From an uncultured Bacteroidia bacterium (GTDB lineage: Bacteria; Bacteroidota; Bacteroidia; Bacteroidales; UBA932): a DNA stretch of 41,540 nucleotides. Of this stretch, positions 16,424 through 25,344 are shown in pieces; position 1 is the stretch's first letter, and the number at the start of each line of letters is the position of its first letter. The stretch is from assembly GCA_902801885.1 (NCBI GenBank), contig CADCJX010000022.1, positions 6,632 through 48,171 of the forward strand, in the 5' to 3' direction. The notes below the pieces were generated by a model. The model was not told where the DNA came from, made no database searches, and saw nothing but the letters and a program-made list of their open reading frames with translations. The translations under genes and the position numbers were made by a program.

Positions 16424-18760
16424 TTAAAATGCCGGTTCAGGTCCCATCGTCAACTTAAGGGTTCCTCCGGCGGCTATGTCCTTGAAGTCCATGTATGGTT
16501 CTGCAAGGAGTTTCCCATTAAGCCTGGCCTCCTGGATGTAGATATTCTCCGGGCTGTTACCGACTGCGATCACGGTAAATGTCTTCCCGGAGGCATATTC
16601 CTTGTCTGTACGGATCTCAACCTTGTCGAAAACCGGACTGGTTATCTCCATCCTGGTGTCTCCGGGGCAGATCGGGTGCAAGCCGGCAGCTGCAAGGACG
16701 TACCAGGCAGACATCTGGCCAACGTCGTCGTTACCTACCAGCCCGGTCATGGGGTCATCTGAATAGGCATGGGAACATATGAACCTGGTCCACTTCTGGG
16801 TTTTCCAAGGCTGACCCAGCTCGTTGAAGAGGAACGGGATGAAATGGACAGGTTCGTTGGCATGGTTGTAATAACTGTTCCACATAAGGTTGTCCGGAGT
16901 GTTATTGAAGAAGTTGTCAAGGTCTGCAATGACTTTCTCCCTTCCTCCCATCAGTTCCACCATTCCCCCGATATCATGGGGAACGAACCATCCCTGCTGA
17001 TAGGGATTGCTCTCTACGCAGCCGTAATCATCCTTAAGCCTTCCTTCATCCGGCCATTCTTTCCATGTGCCATCTGCGTTTCGTGGCCTGAACCATCCTG
17101 CGCCAGGATCGAATATATTCCTGTAAGCCTTGGACCTCATGTCATACTCGACGGTTATCTCCTGATCACCAAGGGCTTCCGCAAGACGAGCCACACACCA
17201 GTCGCTATAGGCATATTCAAGGGTCTCGGAGATGCTCGACGGCGTCCACCCCAGAGGATGGTTGCCAAACTTCTCCGATGTCGAGAGTGCCTGTTTAAGC
17301 GCCTCACCGGCATCAAAGCAACGGATTCCCTTGGCATAGGCGTCAGCCATCACGGCAATTGCCGGATTGCCTACCATGCATCCTGAATATGCGTTCAGGA
17401 ATTCCCAGCGCTCCAGGTACCCTTTGCCGCTCTGATCTGCCATTGTCACAAGAGAAGCGACGATGTCTCCCACCACCTGAGGATTGATTATGGTCTGCAG
17501 AGGCATCTGGCTTCGGAAGACGTCCCATCCGCTGAATATGGTCCTTTTGCTGAAGGAAGTGCCGCTTTCATGGACAGCATAGTCTCCTCCCACGTAGCGT
17601 CCGTCACAATCAGTGAAGAGCCTCGGGTCTATCATGGTATGGTACAAGGCTGTGTAGAAGACAGTCTTGTCGGCCTCGGAACCGCCGGAAACGGTAATCT
17701 TTGAAAGCTGGTCATTCCAGGCCCTTTCCGCCTCAGAGCGAACGGTTTCGAAATCCTTACCCTCGATCTCCTGCTTGAAGTTATTCCTGGCGCCATCCAC
17801 ATCCACGAACGAGATTCCTACTTTCAAGACGGTTTTCTCAGCCCTACCTGTCGGGAATTCCGTGTAGAAACCGACGTGCTTCCCTCCTATTTCAGTCAAG
17901 TCAGTGAACACCGGAGCCTGTTCCACCCTTTCCAGGTACTGACGGCTGGTGACATCCCTGCGCTTGCGAGTCCAGTCATCCGGAATATCCGCGCACCAGA
18001 AACCGGTGCTTCCCCATGGCCTGTCCAACTCAGCATGGAAATAAACTGTGTACAAGGCTTTTCCAGCACCGTCGCCCCATCCTCCGGTCTCCGGTGTACA
18101 ACGCATACAACCTTCTATCGTATGGTCATCGACGATCTTTACATACTGTTCTTCCGATGTTCCACCTACCCTCCTGGCAAGGTCGACTTGGATTCTGGAA
18201 AGGTCACTTTCAGGCCATGTAAACCTGAGGATGCCACAACGCGGTGTCGCAGAACACTCGACCTTTATCCCGTAGTCGGTAAGATTCACTGAATAGTAGC
18301 CAGGTGAGGCTGTCTCTGTGGATTTGTCATATCGCGAACGCCAGCCCCCGATGCTTCCATCTTCCTTTCCGGCTATCTTCCTAAGAGGTCCCGTAGTGGG
18401 CATTACAAGGAAATTGCCAAGGTCGCCGTACCAGCCAACACCACTCATCTGGGTCATTGCGAAACCCTCTATGGTCTTCATCTCGTAACTGTAACCAGAA
18501 CCGTTGTCCCCTCCGGTAACAGTGTTCGGACTCACCTGGACCATTCCGAAAGGTGTTGCCGCACCCGGAAATGTCTTGCCTAATCCGTGATAGACCCCAG
18601 CGACGTCAGTATTGGTACTGGCGCCGATGAAAGGATTGACATAGCTGAGAAGGGTTCTGCTCCCCTCTTTTGAGATTCCTGAGCACCCGCTTAAAGCTGC
18701 TGCCGTTATTATGGATAATGACAGCACTGCAATTGAGGTTATTCTAGAAATCGATTTCAA
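16424..18760 (-). CDS. GH92 alpha-mannosidase, lipoprotein
   Basis: Calcium-dependent exo-alpha-mannosidase family that trims mannose from N-glycans or yeast mannan. Family landmarks are FSGWDVFRSQMPL, YNHANEPVHFIPFLFN (the general acid Glu) and GNDDVGQMSAWYVLAAAGLHPICPG (the catalytic-base Asp pair). I choose the TTG at 18760, giving an N-terminus with two basic residues, a hydrophobic run and a lipobox ending ALSGC (Cys 26). The only upstream ATG (18799) would put 13 extra polar residues before the signal peptide. It overlaps the stop of the preceding flavin-barrel gene by 17 bases, which suggests coupling. The protein is predicted to be periplasmic or surface-anchored. Confidence 0.93.
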   Translation of the reverse strand: MKSISRITSIAVLSLSIITAAALSGCSGISKEGSRTLLSYVNPFIGASTNTDVAGVYHGLGKTFPGAATPFGMVQVSPNTVTGGDNGSGYSYEMKTIEGFAMTQMSGVGWYGDLGNFLVMPTTGPLRKIAGKEDGSIGGWRSRYDKSTETASPGYYSVNLTDYGIKVECSATPRCGILRFTWPESDLSRIQVDLARRVGGTSEEQYVKIVDDHTIEGCMRCTPETGGWGDGAGKALYTVYFHAELDRPWGSTGFWCADIPDDWTRKRRDVTSRQYLERVEQAPVFTDLTEIGGKHVGFYTEFPTGRAEKTVLKVGISFVDVDGARNNFKQEIEGKDFETVRSEAERAWNDQLSKITVSGGSEADKTVFYTALYHTMIDPRLFTDCDGRYVGGDYAVHESGTSFSKRTIFSGWDVFRSQMPLQTIINPQVVGDIVASLVTMADQSGKGYLERWEFLNAYSGCMVGNPAIAVMADAYAKGIRCFDAGEALKQALSTSEKFGNHPLGWTPSSISETLEYAYSDWCVARLAEALGDQEITVEYDMRSKAYRNIFDPGAGWFRPRNADGTWKEWPDEGRLKDDYGCVESNPYQQGWFVPHDIGGMVELMGGREKVIADLDNFFNNTPDNLMWNSYYNHANEPVHFIPFLFNELGQPWKTQKWTRFICSHAYSDDPMTGLVGNDDVGQMSAWYVLAAAGLHPICPGDTRMEITSPVFDKVEIRTDKEYASGKTFTVIAVGNSPENIYIQEARLNGKLLAEPYMDFKDIAAGGTLKLTMGPEPAF

Positions 18761-19241
18761 CTGGTGATGCCGTGAATGAACTGATGGTCGCGTGGGCATT
18801 AGTCAGATAGTAGACAGCTGTATTGGAGTCGTTTTCATCATACATAGACCTAAGGCTAGGGTTGGCATCCAACATGGCCTTCTTGATCTCTACCCTGGGA
18901 TCCTCCACTAAAGTCGCTGTGATACGGAGCCACTTTTCTCCGTCATAGGCACATATGGCCACCTTGGGATTCCCGGCAATCTGATGGGCAACGGCCTTGA
19001 CATGGCCGGTCTGGATGTACAGCTTGCCTTCGATGATTTCGGCCGTACCGAAAGGACGGACCTGCGGTTGGTCACCGTCGACGGTGGCCAGGAAATAGAA
19101 ACCTGTCTTGTGCAGGAAGTCGCTCACTTGTTGCATATTCTCCGGATTACTTGATTGATACTCAGAATGATCAGTCACTTTTACAGTCTGACATGAAGCC
19201 AGGGCAATTGCCGCTGCGAGAAGAAGGATAACTCTTTTCAT
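18744..19241 (-). CDS. Lipoprotein with pyridoxamine-phosphate-oxidase-like flavin split barrel
   Basis: 165 aa. The N-terminus MKRVILLLAAAIALASC is a lipoprotein signal with lipobox LASC (Cys 17). The rest matches the PNPOx-like FMN-binding barrel: FLHKTGFYFLATVDGDQPQVRPFG, then IQTGHVKAVAHQIAGNPKVAICAYDGEKWLRI. Relatives are normally cytosolic flavin reductases or general stress proteins, so an exported, lipid-anchored version is unusual. It lies immediately upstream of, and overlaps, the GH92 gene. Its flavin and substrate are unknown; a periplasmic redox role is only a guess. Confidence 0.8.
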   Translation of the reverse strand: MKRVILLLAAAIALASCQTVKVTDHSEYQSSNPENMQQVSDFLHKTGFYFLATVDGDQPQVRPFGTAEIIEGKLYIQTGHVKAVAHQIAGNPKVAICAYDGEKWLRITATLVEDPRVEIKKAMLDANPSLRSMYDENDSNTAVYYLTNAHATISSFTASPVEIDF

Positions 19242-19286
19242 AATGTTAATATCCGTTATTACAACCTTAAATATACAAAAAATCCG

Positions 19287-20195
19287 TCATGCCGCAGCAG
19301 CACGACTGCGACTGACAAGGACGACTCCCCCTACGATAAGCACAGTAGCCGCCAGCTTCTGCCAAGTCAAGACATCCATTCCCGCCCATATACTCACTAT
19401 TGCTGCGATTATAGGCTGAAGATAGGTGTACATGCTGACAAGGGTTGGCCTCAGATGCTTCTGCCCGAAAGGGATAAGGAAATAAGCCACAAAGGTTGCG
19501 AAGAAAACCAAGTAGCCGATTTCCCATTTTACAAGCGATGGAACCGCCGTGAAATCTGTGGTCAGAAAACCTTTGAAAGAAAATGGCAGAGACAGCAGCA
19601 ATGAGAACAGGAAGGTCCATTTGGAGAAGGTCACGACACTGTACTTTGAGATCAGCGGCCTGAACATACCGAGGTAGAGAGAGAAACTGAGGCTGTTAAG
19701 AAGCAGCAGTACAATCCCCCATGGCGAAGTAGCCGATACACCCCCTTCATGGACTGAATTGAAGATCAGGAATATGACTCCGGCAAAGCTCAGTGCGACT
19801 CCTCCGGCCTTCTTCCCGGTGATCGGCTCACCAAGGAACAGGAAGGCGAAGATCATAGTGAAAATCGGGCCGAGGGTTCCCATGATCGCAGTGTCGATCG
19901 TAGTAGCCATCGTAATGGCTTTCAGGAAAGTCAGCTGTGGGACAAAAAGACCCACAAACGACGCAACCGCGATCTTCAGGTAATCCCCACGCTCCACCTT
20001 CTCTTTAGGGATGAGAAAGGAAAGCAGCCAAAAAAGAACTGACGCCCCAAGGGCCCTCAACGTGAACAGCACGATCGGAGAGACTGCTTCGGAATTGGCG
20101 ATGTCCTTACAGAACACGATGTTGAGCCCGAAGATCGTGTAGGCTCCTGCTACGGACAAGTGTCCTGCAAGTTTATTTCCGGTCTGGGCAGGCAT
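19287..20195 (-). CDS. EamA/DMT-family transporter
   Basis: 302 aa with about ten hydrophobic helices arranged as two EamA repeats. Each repeat has typical features: AYTIFGLNIVFCKDIANSEAVSPIVLFTLRALGASVLFW in the first and MYTYLQPIIAAIVSIWAGMDVLTWQKLAATVLIVGGVVLVSR in the second. The family exports metabolites or amino acids; the substrate is unknown. It is the last gene of a three-transporter operon and starts 9 bp after the DUF486 gene. Confidence 0.9.
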   Translation of the reverse strand: MPAQTGNKLAGHLSVAGAYTIFGLNIVFCKDIANSEAVSPIVLFTLRALGASVLFWLLSFLIPKEKVERGDYLKIAVASFVGLFVPQLTFLKAITMATTIDTAIMGTLGPIFTMIFAFLFLGEPITGKKAGGVALSFAGVIFLIFNSVHEGGVSATSPWGIVLLLLNSLSFSLYLGMFRPLISKYSVVTFSKWTFLFSLLLSLPFSFKGFLTTDFTAVPSLVKWEIGYLVFFATFVAYFLIPFGQKHLRPTLVSMYTYLQPIIAAIVSIWAGMDVLTWQKLAATVLIVGGVVLVSRSRAAAA

Positions 20196-20204
20196 GCTGG
20201 AGCA

Positions 20205-20573
20205 CTATTTCAGGAATACGAAGAAAACTGCAAGTACCAGGCAGACGAAGGCCACTATGTGGTTCCACTGGATGGTCTGTCCCTTGAATACGAACATCAC
20301 GATTATCGTGAAGATCGTCAATGAGATGACTTCCTGGATAACCTTGAGCTGAAGGAGGTTGAATGGGCCTCCGTTGGCTGAGAAACCGATCCTGTTGGCC
20401 GGGACCGTGAGGCAATATTCAAAGAAGGCTATGCCCCAAGAAAAAAGGATAACCAGGATGAGGGGCCAACCGGTCGAGATCTTCATCTCGCTGAGTTTCA
20501 GGTGGCCGTACCAAGCAAATGTCATGAAGACATTGGAGAAAACGAGCATCAGAACTGTCCAGAATCCACGCAT
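20205..20573 (-). CDS. DUF486 small DMT-like membrane protein
   Basis: 122 aa, four hydrophobic helices. It matches the DUF486 (PF04342) group of the drug/metabolite superfamily, with landmarks TFAWYGHLK, WGIAFFEYCLTVPANRIGF and LLQLKVIQEVISLTIF. The function is uncharacterised; half-size DMT proteins often pair as dimers. It starts 3 bp after the upstream OPA transporter and ends 9 bp before the EamA transporter. Confidence 0.9.
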   Translation of the reverse strand: MRGFWTVLMLVFSNVFMTFAWYGHLKLSEMKISTGWPLILVILFSWGIAFFEYCLTVPANRIGFSANGGPFNLLQLKVIQEVISLTIFTIIVMFVFKGQTIQWNHIVAFVCLVLAVFFVFLK

Positions 20574-20576
20574 CGT

Positions 20577-21929
20577 CTATTCGATTGTTTGTCTTTTGAG
20601 AAGGCGCCATGATAGCACCGGAATAAGGAACGAGAGCAAACATGCGATGAGCCAGAACACAGAGACCGGGCGGAAGTTGAAATCTCCCGCTCCGATCATG
20701 AAACCGCTCACCACATTCTGCGCCCCTGCTGCCCCGTAGCTGGCGAGTCCCACCATTCCGAGAGCGGACCCAGTGGCTTTGCGAGGCACTATGTCAAGGG
20801 CCATCAGGCCGGCCACGATGCAGTAGACCACACCGATCGAAAGGCTGAAGGCCGAGACGTAAACTATATTCATGAAATATGAGCCCTTTGTGAGGAGGAA
20901 GCCTGCAAGGGAGGCAAAGCAAACGAGGCCTGACAGCAGTACAGGAATGAAACGGTTGCCCTTGAACACCCGGTCCGAAAGCCAGCCGGCCAGGACTGTC
21001 CCGGCTATTCCGAAAGCCTCCGAGAATGCGATTATCTCAGTGGCGCTCACGAGGTCATAGTCCTTGCCTTTCTGGAGGAAAAGCACTCCCCACTCGCTCA
21101 CGGCGTGCTGCGTGATATACACGAAAGCGCTGGAAAGGGCAATTATCCATATCCCCGGATGCTTCACGACCATTTTCTGAAGGTCCTTAGTAGGCATGGT
21201 GTCAGTCTTGAGAACCTCTTCACCGGAGAGTTCCTGGACTGATGGAAGGCCACAGCTTTCAGGCGTGTCGGAGACGAACAGCAGGACTATCGCCGAACCG
21301 ATCACCCCGGCAATAGCGGAGAATATGAAACCAAATTCCCATCCGATCCATGCGACGATAACACCCAATGCATAGACGGACAGGGACTTTCCCAAATAAG
21401 GAGTCGCACTCAGGATGCTGTAGAAAGTACCGCGGCGATTGAGAGGGAACCAGCGCGACAGGCTTATGACTGCTGGCGGAGCTCCCATAGACTGGCAATA
21501 GCCATTTATTCCCCAGACAAGCGCGAAGACAAAGAAAAGCGCTGCGGACGGGAGGCCCCACCATCCGTGTGCCAGGCCAAGGACTCCCATGAGCAGGTTC
21601 ACGACAGTCGAGACTAGAAGTCCGGTAGCCATGAAACGCTTGATATTGCAATAGTCTGCTATGAAACCGTTGGCGAATTTCCCTGCAGCATACACGAAAT
21701 AAAATGCCGAACCGATGATTCCCAACTGACCGGCAGTGAATATGTCCCCGTCTATAAGCGGCTGCTTGACGACCGCCATCGCCATCCTGCAGACGTAGTA
21801 CAAGGCATAGGCTCCGGTCACACCCCAGAAGGTACGGTTCCGCAACCGGCGGTACTCCCCCTGCACTGCCCCTTCCGGCACCCTTTCCGCCGAAGGCTTG
21901 GAAATCCTGAAGTATGAATATAGACTCAT
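20577..21929 (-). CDS. OPA-family MFS transporter (organophosphate:phosphate antiporter type)
   Basis: 450 aa from the ATG at 21929, with about twelve helices. It resembles GlpT/UhpT sugar-phosphate antiporters: YALYYVCRMAMAVVKQPLIDGDIFTAGQLGIIGSAFYFVYAAGKFANGFIAD is the classic first-half signature, and WGINGYCQSMGAPPAVISLSRWFP the second. The substrate is unassigned; glycerol-3-phosphate, hexose phosphate or phosphoglycerate are the usual ones. Longer starts up to 22007 exist, but a -7 box at 21939-21946 lies between them and the chosen ATG. First gene of the three-transporter operon. Confidence 0.9.
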   Translation of the reverse strand: MSLYSYFRISKPSAERVPEGAVQGEYRRLRNRTFWGVTGAYALYYVCRMAMAVVKQPLIDGDIFTAGQLGIIGSAFYFVYAAGKFANGFIADYCNIKRFMATGLLVSTVVNLLMGVLGLAHGWWGLPSAALFFVFALVWGINGYCQSMGAPPAVISLSRWFPLNRRGTFYSILSATPYLGKSLSVYALGVIVAWIGWEFGFIFSAIAGVIGSAIVLLFVSDTPESCGLPSVQELSGEEVLKTDTMPTKDLQKMVVKHPGIWIIALSSAFVYITQHAVSEWGVLFLQKGKDYDLVSATEIIAFSEAFGIAGTVLAGWLSDRVFKGNRFIPVLLSGLVCFASLAGFLLTKGSYFMNIVYVSAFSLSIGVVYCIVAGLMALDIVPRKATGSALGMVGLASYGAAGAQNVVSGFMIGAGDFNFRPVSVFWLIACLLSFLIPVLSWRLLKRQTIE

Positions 21930-21938
21930 AACGCACTG

Positions 21939-21946
21939 CAAAGATA
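21939..21946 (-). promoter_or_regulatory. -7 box of the three-transporter operon
   Basis: TATCTTTG on the reverse strand, ending 9 nt before the ATG at 21929, with TTGC 20 bp further upstream (21970-21967). A weaker forward box, TATCTTAG (21960-21967), may serve the divergent flippase. Confidence 0.55.
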
Positions 21947-21988
21947 AGAGAATAATTGCTATCTTAGCAATGTCAAACGACATAGCAA

Positions 21989-23476
21989 ATGGCAAATTTG
22001 AAATCATTGGCCAAGGACACAGCGATCTACGGCCTAAGCAGCATAATCGGAAGGTTCCTCAACTACCTCCTGGTCCCCCTGTACACCTACGTCATCAATG
22101 CGTCCAGCGGCGGGTACGGAGTTGTGACCAACCTTTATGCCTACACTGCCCTGCTCCTCGTGATCCTGACATATGGGATGGAGACCACCTTCTTCCGTTA
22201 TTCCAACAAGGAAGGAGAGAATCCCGACAAGGTGTATTCAACCATCCTGACTTCCGTCCTCACGACTTCAGCCCTGTTCGTCGCCCTTGTGGTTGCCTTC
22301 CTGAAGCCGATTTCTTCAGCCATGGGCTATCCCGACCATCCGGACTACATCTGGACGATGGCCTTGACCGTCGCGATAGATGCTTTCCAGTGTATCCCTT
22401 ATGCCTATCTCCGCTACAAGAAACGTCCTCTGAAGTTCGCGGCCTTGAAGCTTGGGTTCATATTCCTGAACATCCTTCTGAATCTCACCTATTTCGTCTT
22501 CCTTCCGAAACTCGGTCTCAATCCTTTCGGAATCTACGACGGCGGCATCCAGGTAGGCTGGGTCTTCTACATCAACCTCTTCTGCACCGCCTTCATGACT
22601 ATCTTCTTCGCCGGCGAGCTGAAGGGATTCAAGCACGGCTTCGACTGGGGTCTCATGAAGAGGATGCTTTCCTACAGCTGGCCGATCCTGGTCCTCGGAA
22701 TCGCCGGAATCCTCAACCAGACTGCCTCGCAGATCATTTTCCCCTACGTCTACAAGGGAGCTGACGGAGCGGCACAGCTCGGCATCTACGGGGCCTGCAT
22801 CAAGATTGCCATGATCATGGCCATGATCACCCAGGCCTTCCGCTATGCCTACGAGCCTTTCGTGTTCGGCAGTTCAGCCGAAAAGGACAGCAAGGAAACT
22901 TATGCCAAGGCTATGAAGTATTTCATAATCTTCACCCTGCTTGCCTTCCTCTGCGTCATCGGTTTCATGGACATACTGAAGTACATCATCGGAGCCGACT
23001 ACCGCGTCGGCCTCAAGGTCGTCCCGATCGTGATGGCTGCCGAGATCCTTATGGGAGTCTATTTCAACCTCTCTTTCTGGTACAAACTTACTGACCAGAC
23101 GCTTTGGGGTGCACTGTTCTCAGGAATAGGTTGCCTTGTGCTGTTCGCAATCAATATCATCTTCATTCCGAAGATCGGTTACATGGCCTGCGCCTGGGCC
23201 GGTGTAGGTGGCTATGGCACAGCCACCCTGCTTTCTTATTTCGTAGGACAAAAGAAGTACAGGATCGACTATCCGCTCGGCGACATATCTCTCTACACAG
23301 TCGTAGCCGCAATCCTCTTTGCAGGAATGGTCTTCGCCAACGATCATCTCGGCACCTGGACAGCCCTCGCAGTCAACGCGGCCCTTATCCTGTTGTTCTG
23401 CGCAGTCATAGTCTGGCGCGACCTTCCACTCTCTTCGCTACCCGTCGTTGGCAAATATTTCCGAAAACATGCCTGA
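21989..23476 (+). CDS. Oligosaccharide flippase (polysaccharide biosynthesis protein, MOP superfamily)
   Basis: 495 aa with about fourteen hydrophobic helices. The N-terminus LAKDTAIYGLSSIIGRFLNYLLVPLYTYV is typical of Wzx-like and related polysaccharide exporters, which flip lipid-linked sugars across the inner membrane. MFRYAYEPFVF-like and YFNLSFWYKLTDQT segments are usual for the Bacteroidetes branch. There is no glycosyltransferase cluster next to it, so the glycan is unknown; a general cell-envelope function is likely. Its stop overlaps the first ATG of the MATE gene. Confidence 0.9.
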   Translation: MANLKSLAKDTAIYGLSSIIGRFLNYLLVPLYTYVINASSGGYGVVTNLYAYTALLLVILTYGMETTFFRYSNKEGENPDKVYSTILTSVLTTSALFVALVVAFLKPISSAMGYPDHPDYIWTMALTVAIDAFQCIPYAYLRYKKRPLKFAALKLGFIFLNILLNLTYFVFLPKLGLNPFGIYDGGIQVGWVFYINLFCTAFMTIFFAGELKGFKHGFDWGLMKRMLSYSWPILVLGIAGILNQTASQIIFPYVYKGADGAAQLGIYGACIKIAMIMAMITQAFRYAYEPFVFGSSAEKDSKETYAKAMKYFIIFTLLAFLCVIGFMDILKYIIGADYRVGLKVVPIVMAAEILMGVYFNLSFWYKLTDQTLWGALFSGIGCLVLFAINIIFIPKIGYMACAWAGVGGYGTATLLSYFVGQKKYRIDYPLGDISLYTVVAAILFAGMVFANDHLGTWTALAVNAALILLFCAVIVWRDLPLSSLPVVGKYFRKHA

Positions 23477-24992
23477 CCCTGTCATTCTGAGCAAAGCGAA
23501 GAATCTCAGCAAAGCGAAGAATCTTAACAAGGAAATCCTGCGTCTCGCCCTTCCGAGCATCCTGGCGAACCTTACCGTCCCGCTTGTCGGAATGGTGGAC
23601 ATCGCTATTGCGGGCCATCTGGACACTTCCGCAGCTGCCTTGATAGGCGGTATATCGGTGGGTTCACTGATGTTCGACATGCTGTACTGGAACTTCGGTT
23701 TCCTGAGAGCGGGTACAGGAGGGCTGACAGCACAGGCTTTCGGGCGTGAGGACTGGAACGGATGCGCCTCCTATCTCAGGAGGGGGCTTGGGCTCGCACT
23801 TTTGCTGTCCCTGTTACTGCTCCTCATCCAATGGCCCTTCCAGAAACTCATATTCGTCTTCGTCCACTGTTCTGAAGAAGTCCGGACCCTGGCACTGAAA
23901 TACTTCTACATCAGGATCTGGGCTGCTCCGGCCACCTTGTGCCTGATGACGTTCAGGGGCTGGTTCATCGGGATGCAGGACAGTTTCAGCTCGATGCTTA
24001 CGGACGTGACGGTCAACGGCGTCAACATCATCGCCAGCATTTTGCTGGCGCTTGGAATCAAAGGTACGGCTTTCCATGGACTAGGATTCGTCGGTATCGC
24101 ATGGGGTACCGTCGCCGCCCAGTACGCCGGCCTCCTCATCGCCGCAACTATACTCTTCCTGAAGTACCGCTGGGGTTTAAGGCACGCGGTTGCTCCCGGT
24201 AGCACCTTGGCCAGCTCGACCACTGCCACCCTCGGCACGTTAAGAGGGGGGACCGGAGCTGAGCACAGCGAAGCGATCGGTGGGGCCGAGCGAAGCGAGG
24301 CGGTCGAGCGGTCAAGGGTGCTGCCGGGAACCGACAAAAAGAATACGACTGTGCGGGAGTTCTTTACGGTGAACAGGGACCTGTTCATCAGGTCTATTTG
24401 CCTGATGGCAGTCTACCTCGGCTTCACCGCCATCTCCGCCCGCTTCGGCGACACCCCCCTCGCCATGTGCTCCATCATGATGAAACTCATGATGGTCTTC
24501 TCCTACTTCACCGACGGCTTCGCCTTCGCCGGAGAAGCCCTGACAGGACGCTTCTTCGGCCGTAAGGACAAGCCGGCCGTCTCCACCACAGTCAAATGGA
24601 CCTTCGTCTGGAGCATGGGAATCGGTTTGCTCTTCATAGGGATATATTCCATTGCAGGAATACCTATGTTCAGGATTATGACATCGGACGTAAAAGTTAT
24701 CGAAGCCTCCCGGGCCTTCATTCCATGGCTCGCACTTATTCCCCTCCTCGGCTGCCCTGCCTTTACCTGGGACGGTATCTACATCGGTGCCACAGCCACC
24801 AAGGTAATGCGGGACTCCAACGTCGGCTGTCTGATAGCCTTCTTTGCCGTCTGGTTCCTCGGTTGGTTATTTCTTAAACCGGCAGGCGACGGAAAGGTTC
24901 ATCTCCTTTTCGCCGCCTACTACGCTCATCTGCTCTTCAGGTCACTGTATCAGACAATCCAGTACCGTACAGCGATACTGGATAAGATCTAA
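23469..24992 (+). CDS. MATE-family efflux transporter invaded by two repeats
   Basis: 507 aa; a cation-coupled multidrug or metabolite exporter with the usual opening NKEILRLALPSILANLTVPLVGMVDIAIAGHL. The first ATG in frame is 23469, overlapping the flippase stop by 8 bases. Residues 5-19 (VILSKAKNLSKAKNL) are encoded by an interspersed repeat that appears to have replaced the native start. A second insertion encodes about residues 243-287 (including AEHSEAIGGAERSEAVERS), in the cytoplasmic linker between the two six-helix halves. The frame stays open throughout. Near the C-terminus FLKPAGDGKVHLLFAA is encoded by DNA duplicated 839 bp downstream. Still probably functional, because both repeats fall in soluble parts. 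Confidence 0.88.
   Translation: MPDPVILSKAKNLSKAKNLNKEILRLALPSILANLTVPLVGMVDIAIAGHLDTSAAALIGGISVGSLMFDMLYWNFGFLRAGTGGLTAQAFGREDWNGCASYLRRGLGLALLLSLLLLLIQWPFQKLIFVFVHCSEEVRTLALKYFYIRIWAAPATLCLMTFRGWFIGMQDSFSSMLTDVTVNGVNIIASILLALGIKGTAFHGLGFVGIAWGTVAAQYAGLLIAATILFLKYRWGLRHAVAPGSTLASSTTATLGTLRGGTGAEHSEAIGGAERSEAVERSRVLPGTDKKNTTVREFFTVNRDLFIRSICLMAVYLGFTAISARFGDTPLAMCSIMMKLMMVFSYFTDGFAFAGEALTGRFFGRKDKPAVSTTVKWTFVWSMGIGLLFIGIYSIAGIPMFRIMTSDVKVIEASRAFIPWLALIPLLGCPAFTWDGIYIGATATKVMRDSNVGCLIAFFAVWFLGWLFLKPAGDGKVHLLFAAYYAHLLFRSLYQTIQYRTAILDKI
23481..23524. repeat. Interspersed element at the MATE start
   Basis: GTCATTCTGAGC ... GCGAAGAATCT (23481-23506) is followed by a second partial copy of its right half (23507-23524). 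Unlike the intergenic copies, it is translated and ends ATCTTAA instead of ATCTA. Confidence 0.8.
24195..24328. repeat. In-frame palindromic insertion inside the MATE gene
   Basis: A 134-bp block with imperfect 27-bp inverted ends (24195-24221 against 24302-24328; about 24 of 28 aligned positions match with two small gaps). Its centre carries two GAGC/AGCGAAGCG cores like those of the interspersed family. It replaces or extends the linker between the transporter halves without a stop codon. Confidence 0.75.
24871..24917. repeat. 47-bp direct repeat, copy 1 (within MATE)
   Basis: Identical over 47 bases to 25710-25756. A shorter match (TTCCTCGG) at 24855-24862 aligns at the same 839-bp offset, so the homology really starts there with a diverged 8-bp stretch between. 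Confidence 0.9.
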
Positions 24993-24999
24993 TCTTATA

Positions 25000-25344
25000 T
25001 TAATCCAGACTATTCATCAGAGAAGTAATTTCCTCCTTCAGTTTCGGCAGATCATTTACCACGATTTTCCACATAACGTCATCTGTGACTGCCGCATAAT
25101 CATGGATCACTCGATTTCTTGTAGCAATAATCGCCCTGGAGTTCTCAATCATGATATCTGGATTATCCTTAAGAACCCTGCTGACTGCTTCACCAATTAT
25201 CCCAATATTTCTTTCAATGGCCCTACGAAGCATCAGGTTCTTGCAATACTCATCGAATCTTTTGGGAATGTCTTCAAAAAAAGAATATATCTCGTCAACT
25301 GCAGTTAGTATATCGTACAAATTTGCTTTAAGACGCCTGTTCAT
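25000..25344 (-). CDS. hepT: HepT-like HEPN ribonuclease toxin
   Basis: 114 aa, all-helical HEPN protein (DUF86 type). The RNase motif is R76-NRVI-H81 followed by D82-Y83 (RNRVIHDY), matching Rx4-6H plus the tyrosine that the cognate MntA AMPylates in studied systems. The toxin would cleave RNA, probably tRNA, and is silenced by adenylylation. It overlaps mntA by 17 bases and ends 7 bp from the convergent MATE stop. Many such modules act in phage defence or plasmid/element maintenance. Confidence 0.9.
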   Translation of the reverse strand: MNRRLKANLYDILTAVDEIYSFFEDIPKRFDEYCKNLMLRRAIERNIGIIGEAVSRVLKDNPDIMIENSRAIIATRNRVIHDYAAVTDDVMWKIVVNDLPKLKEEITSLMNSLD

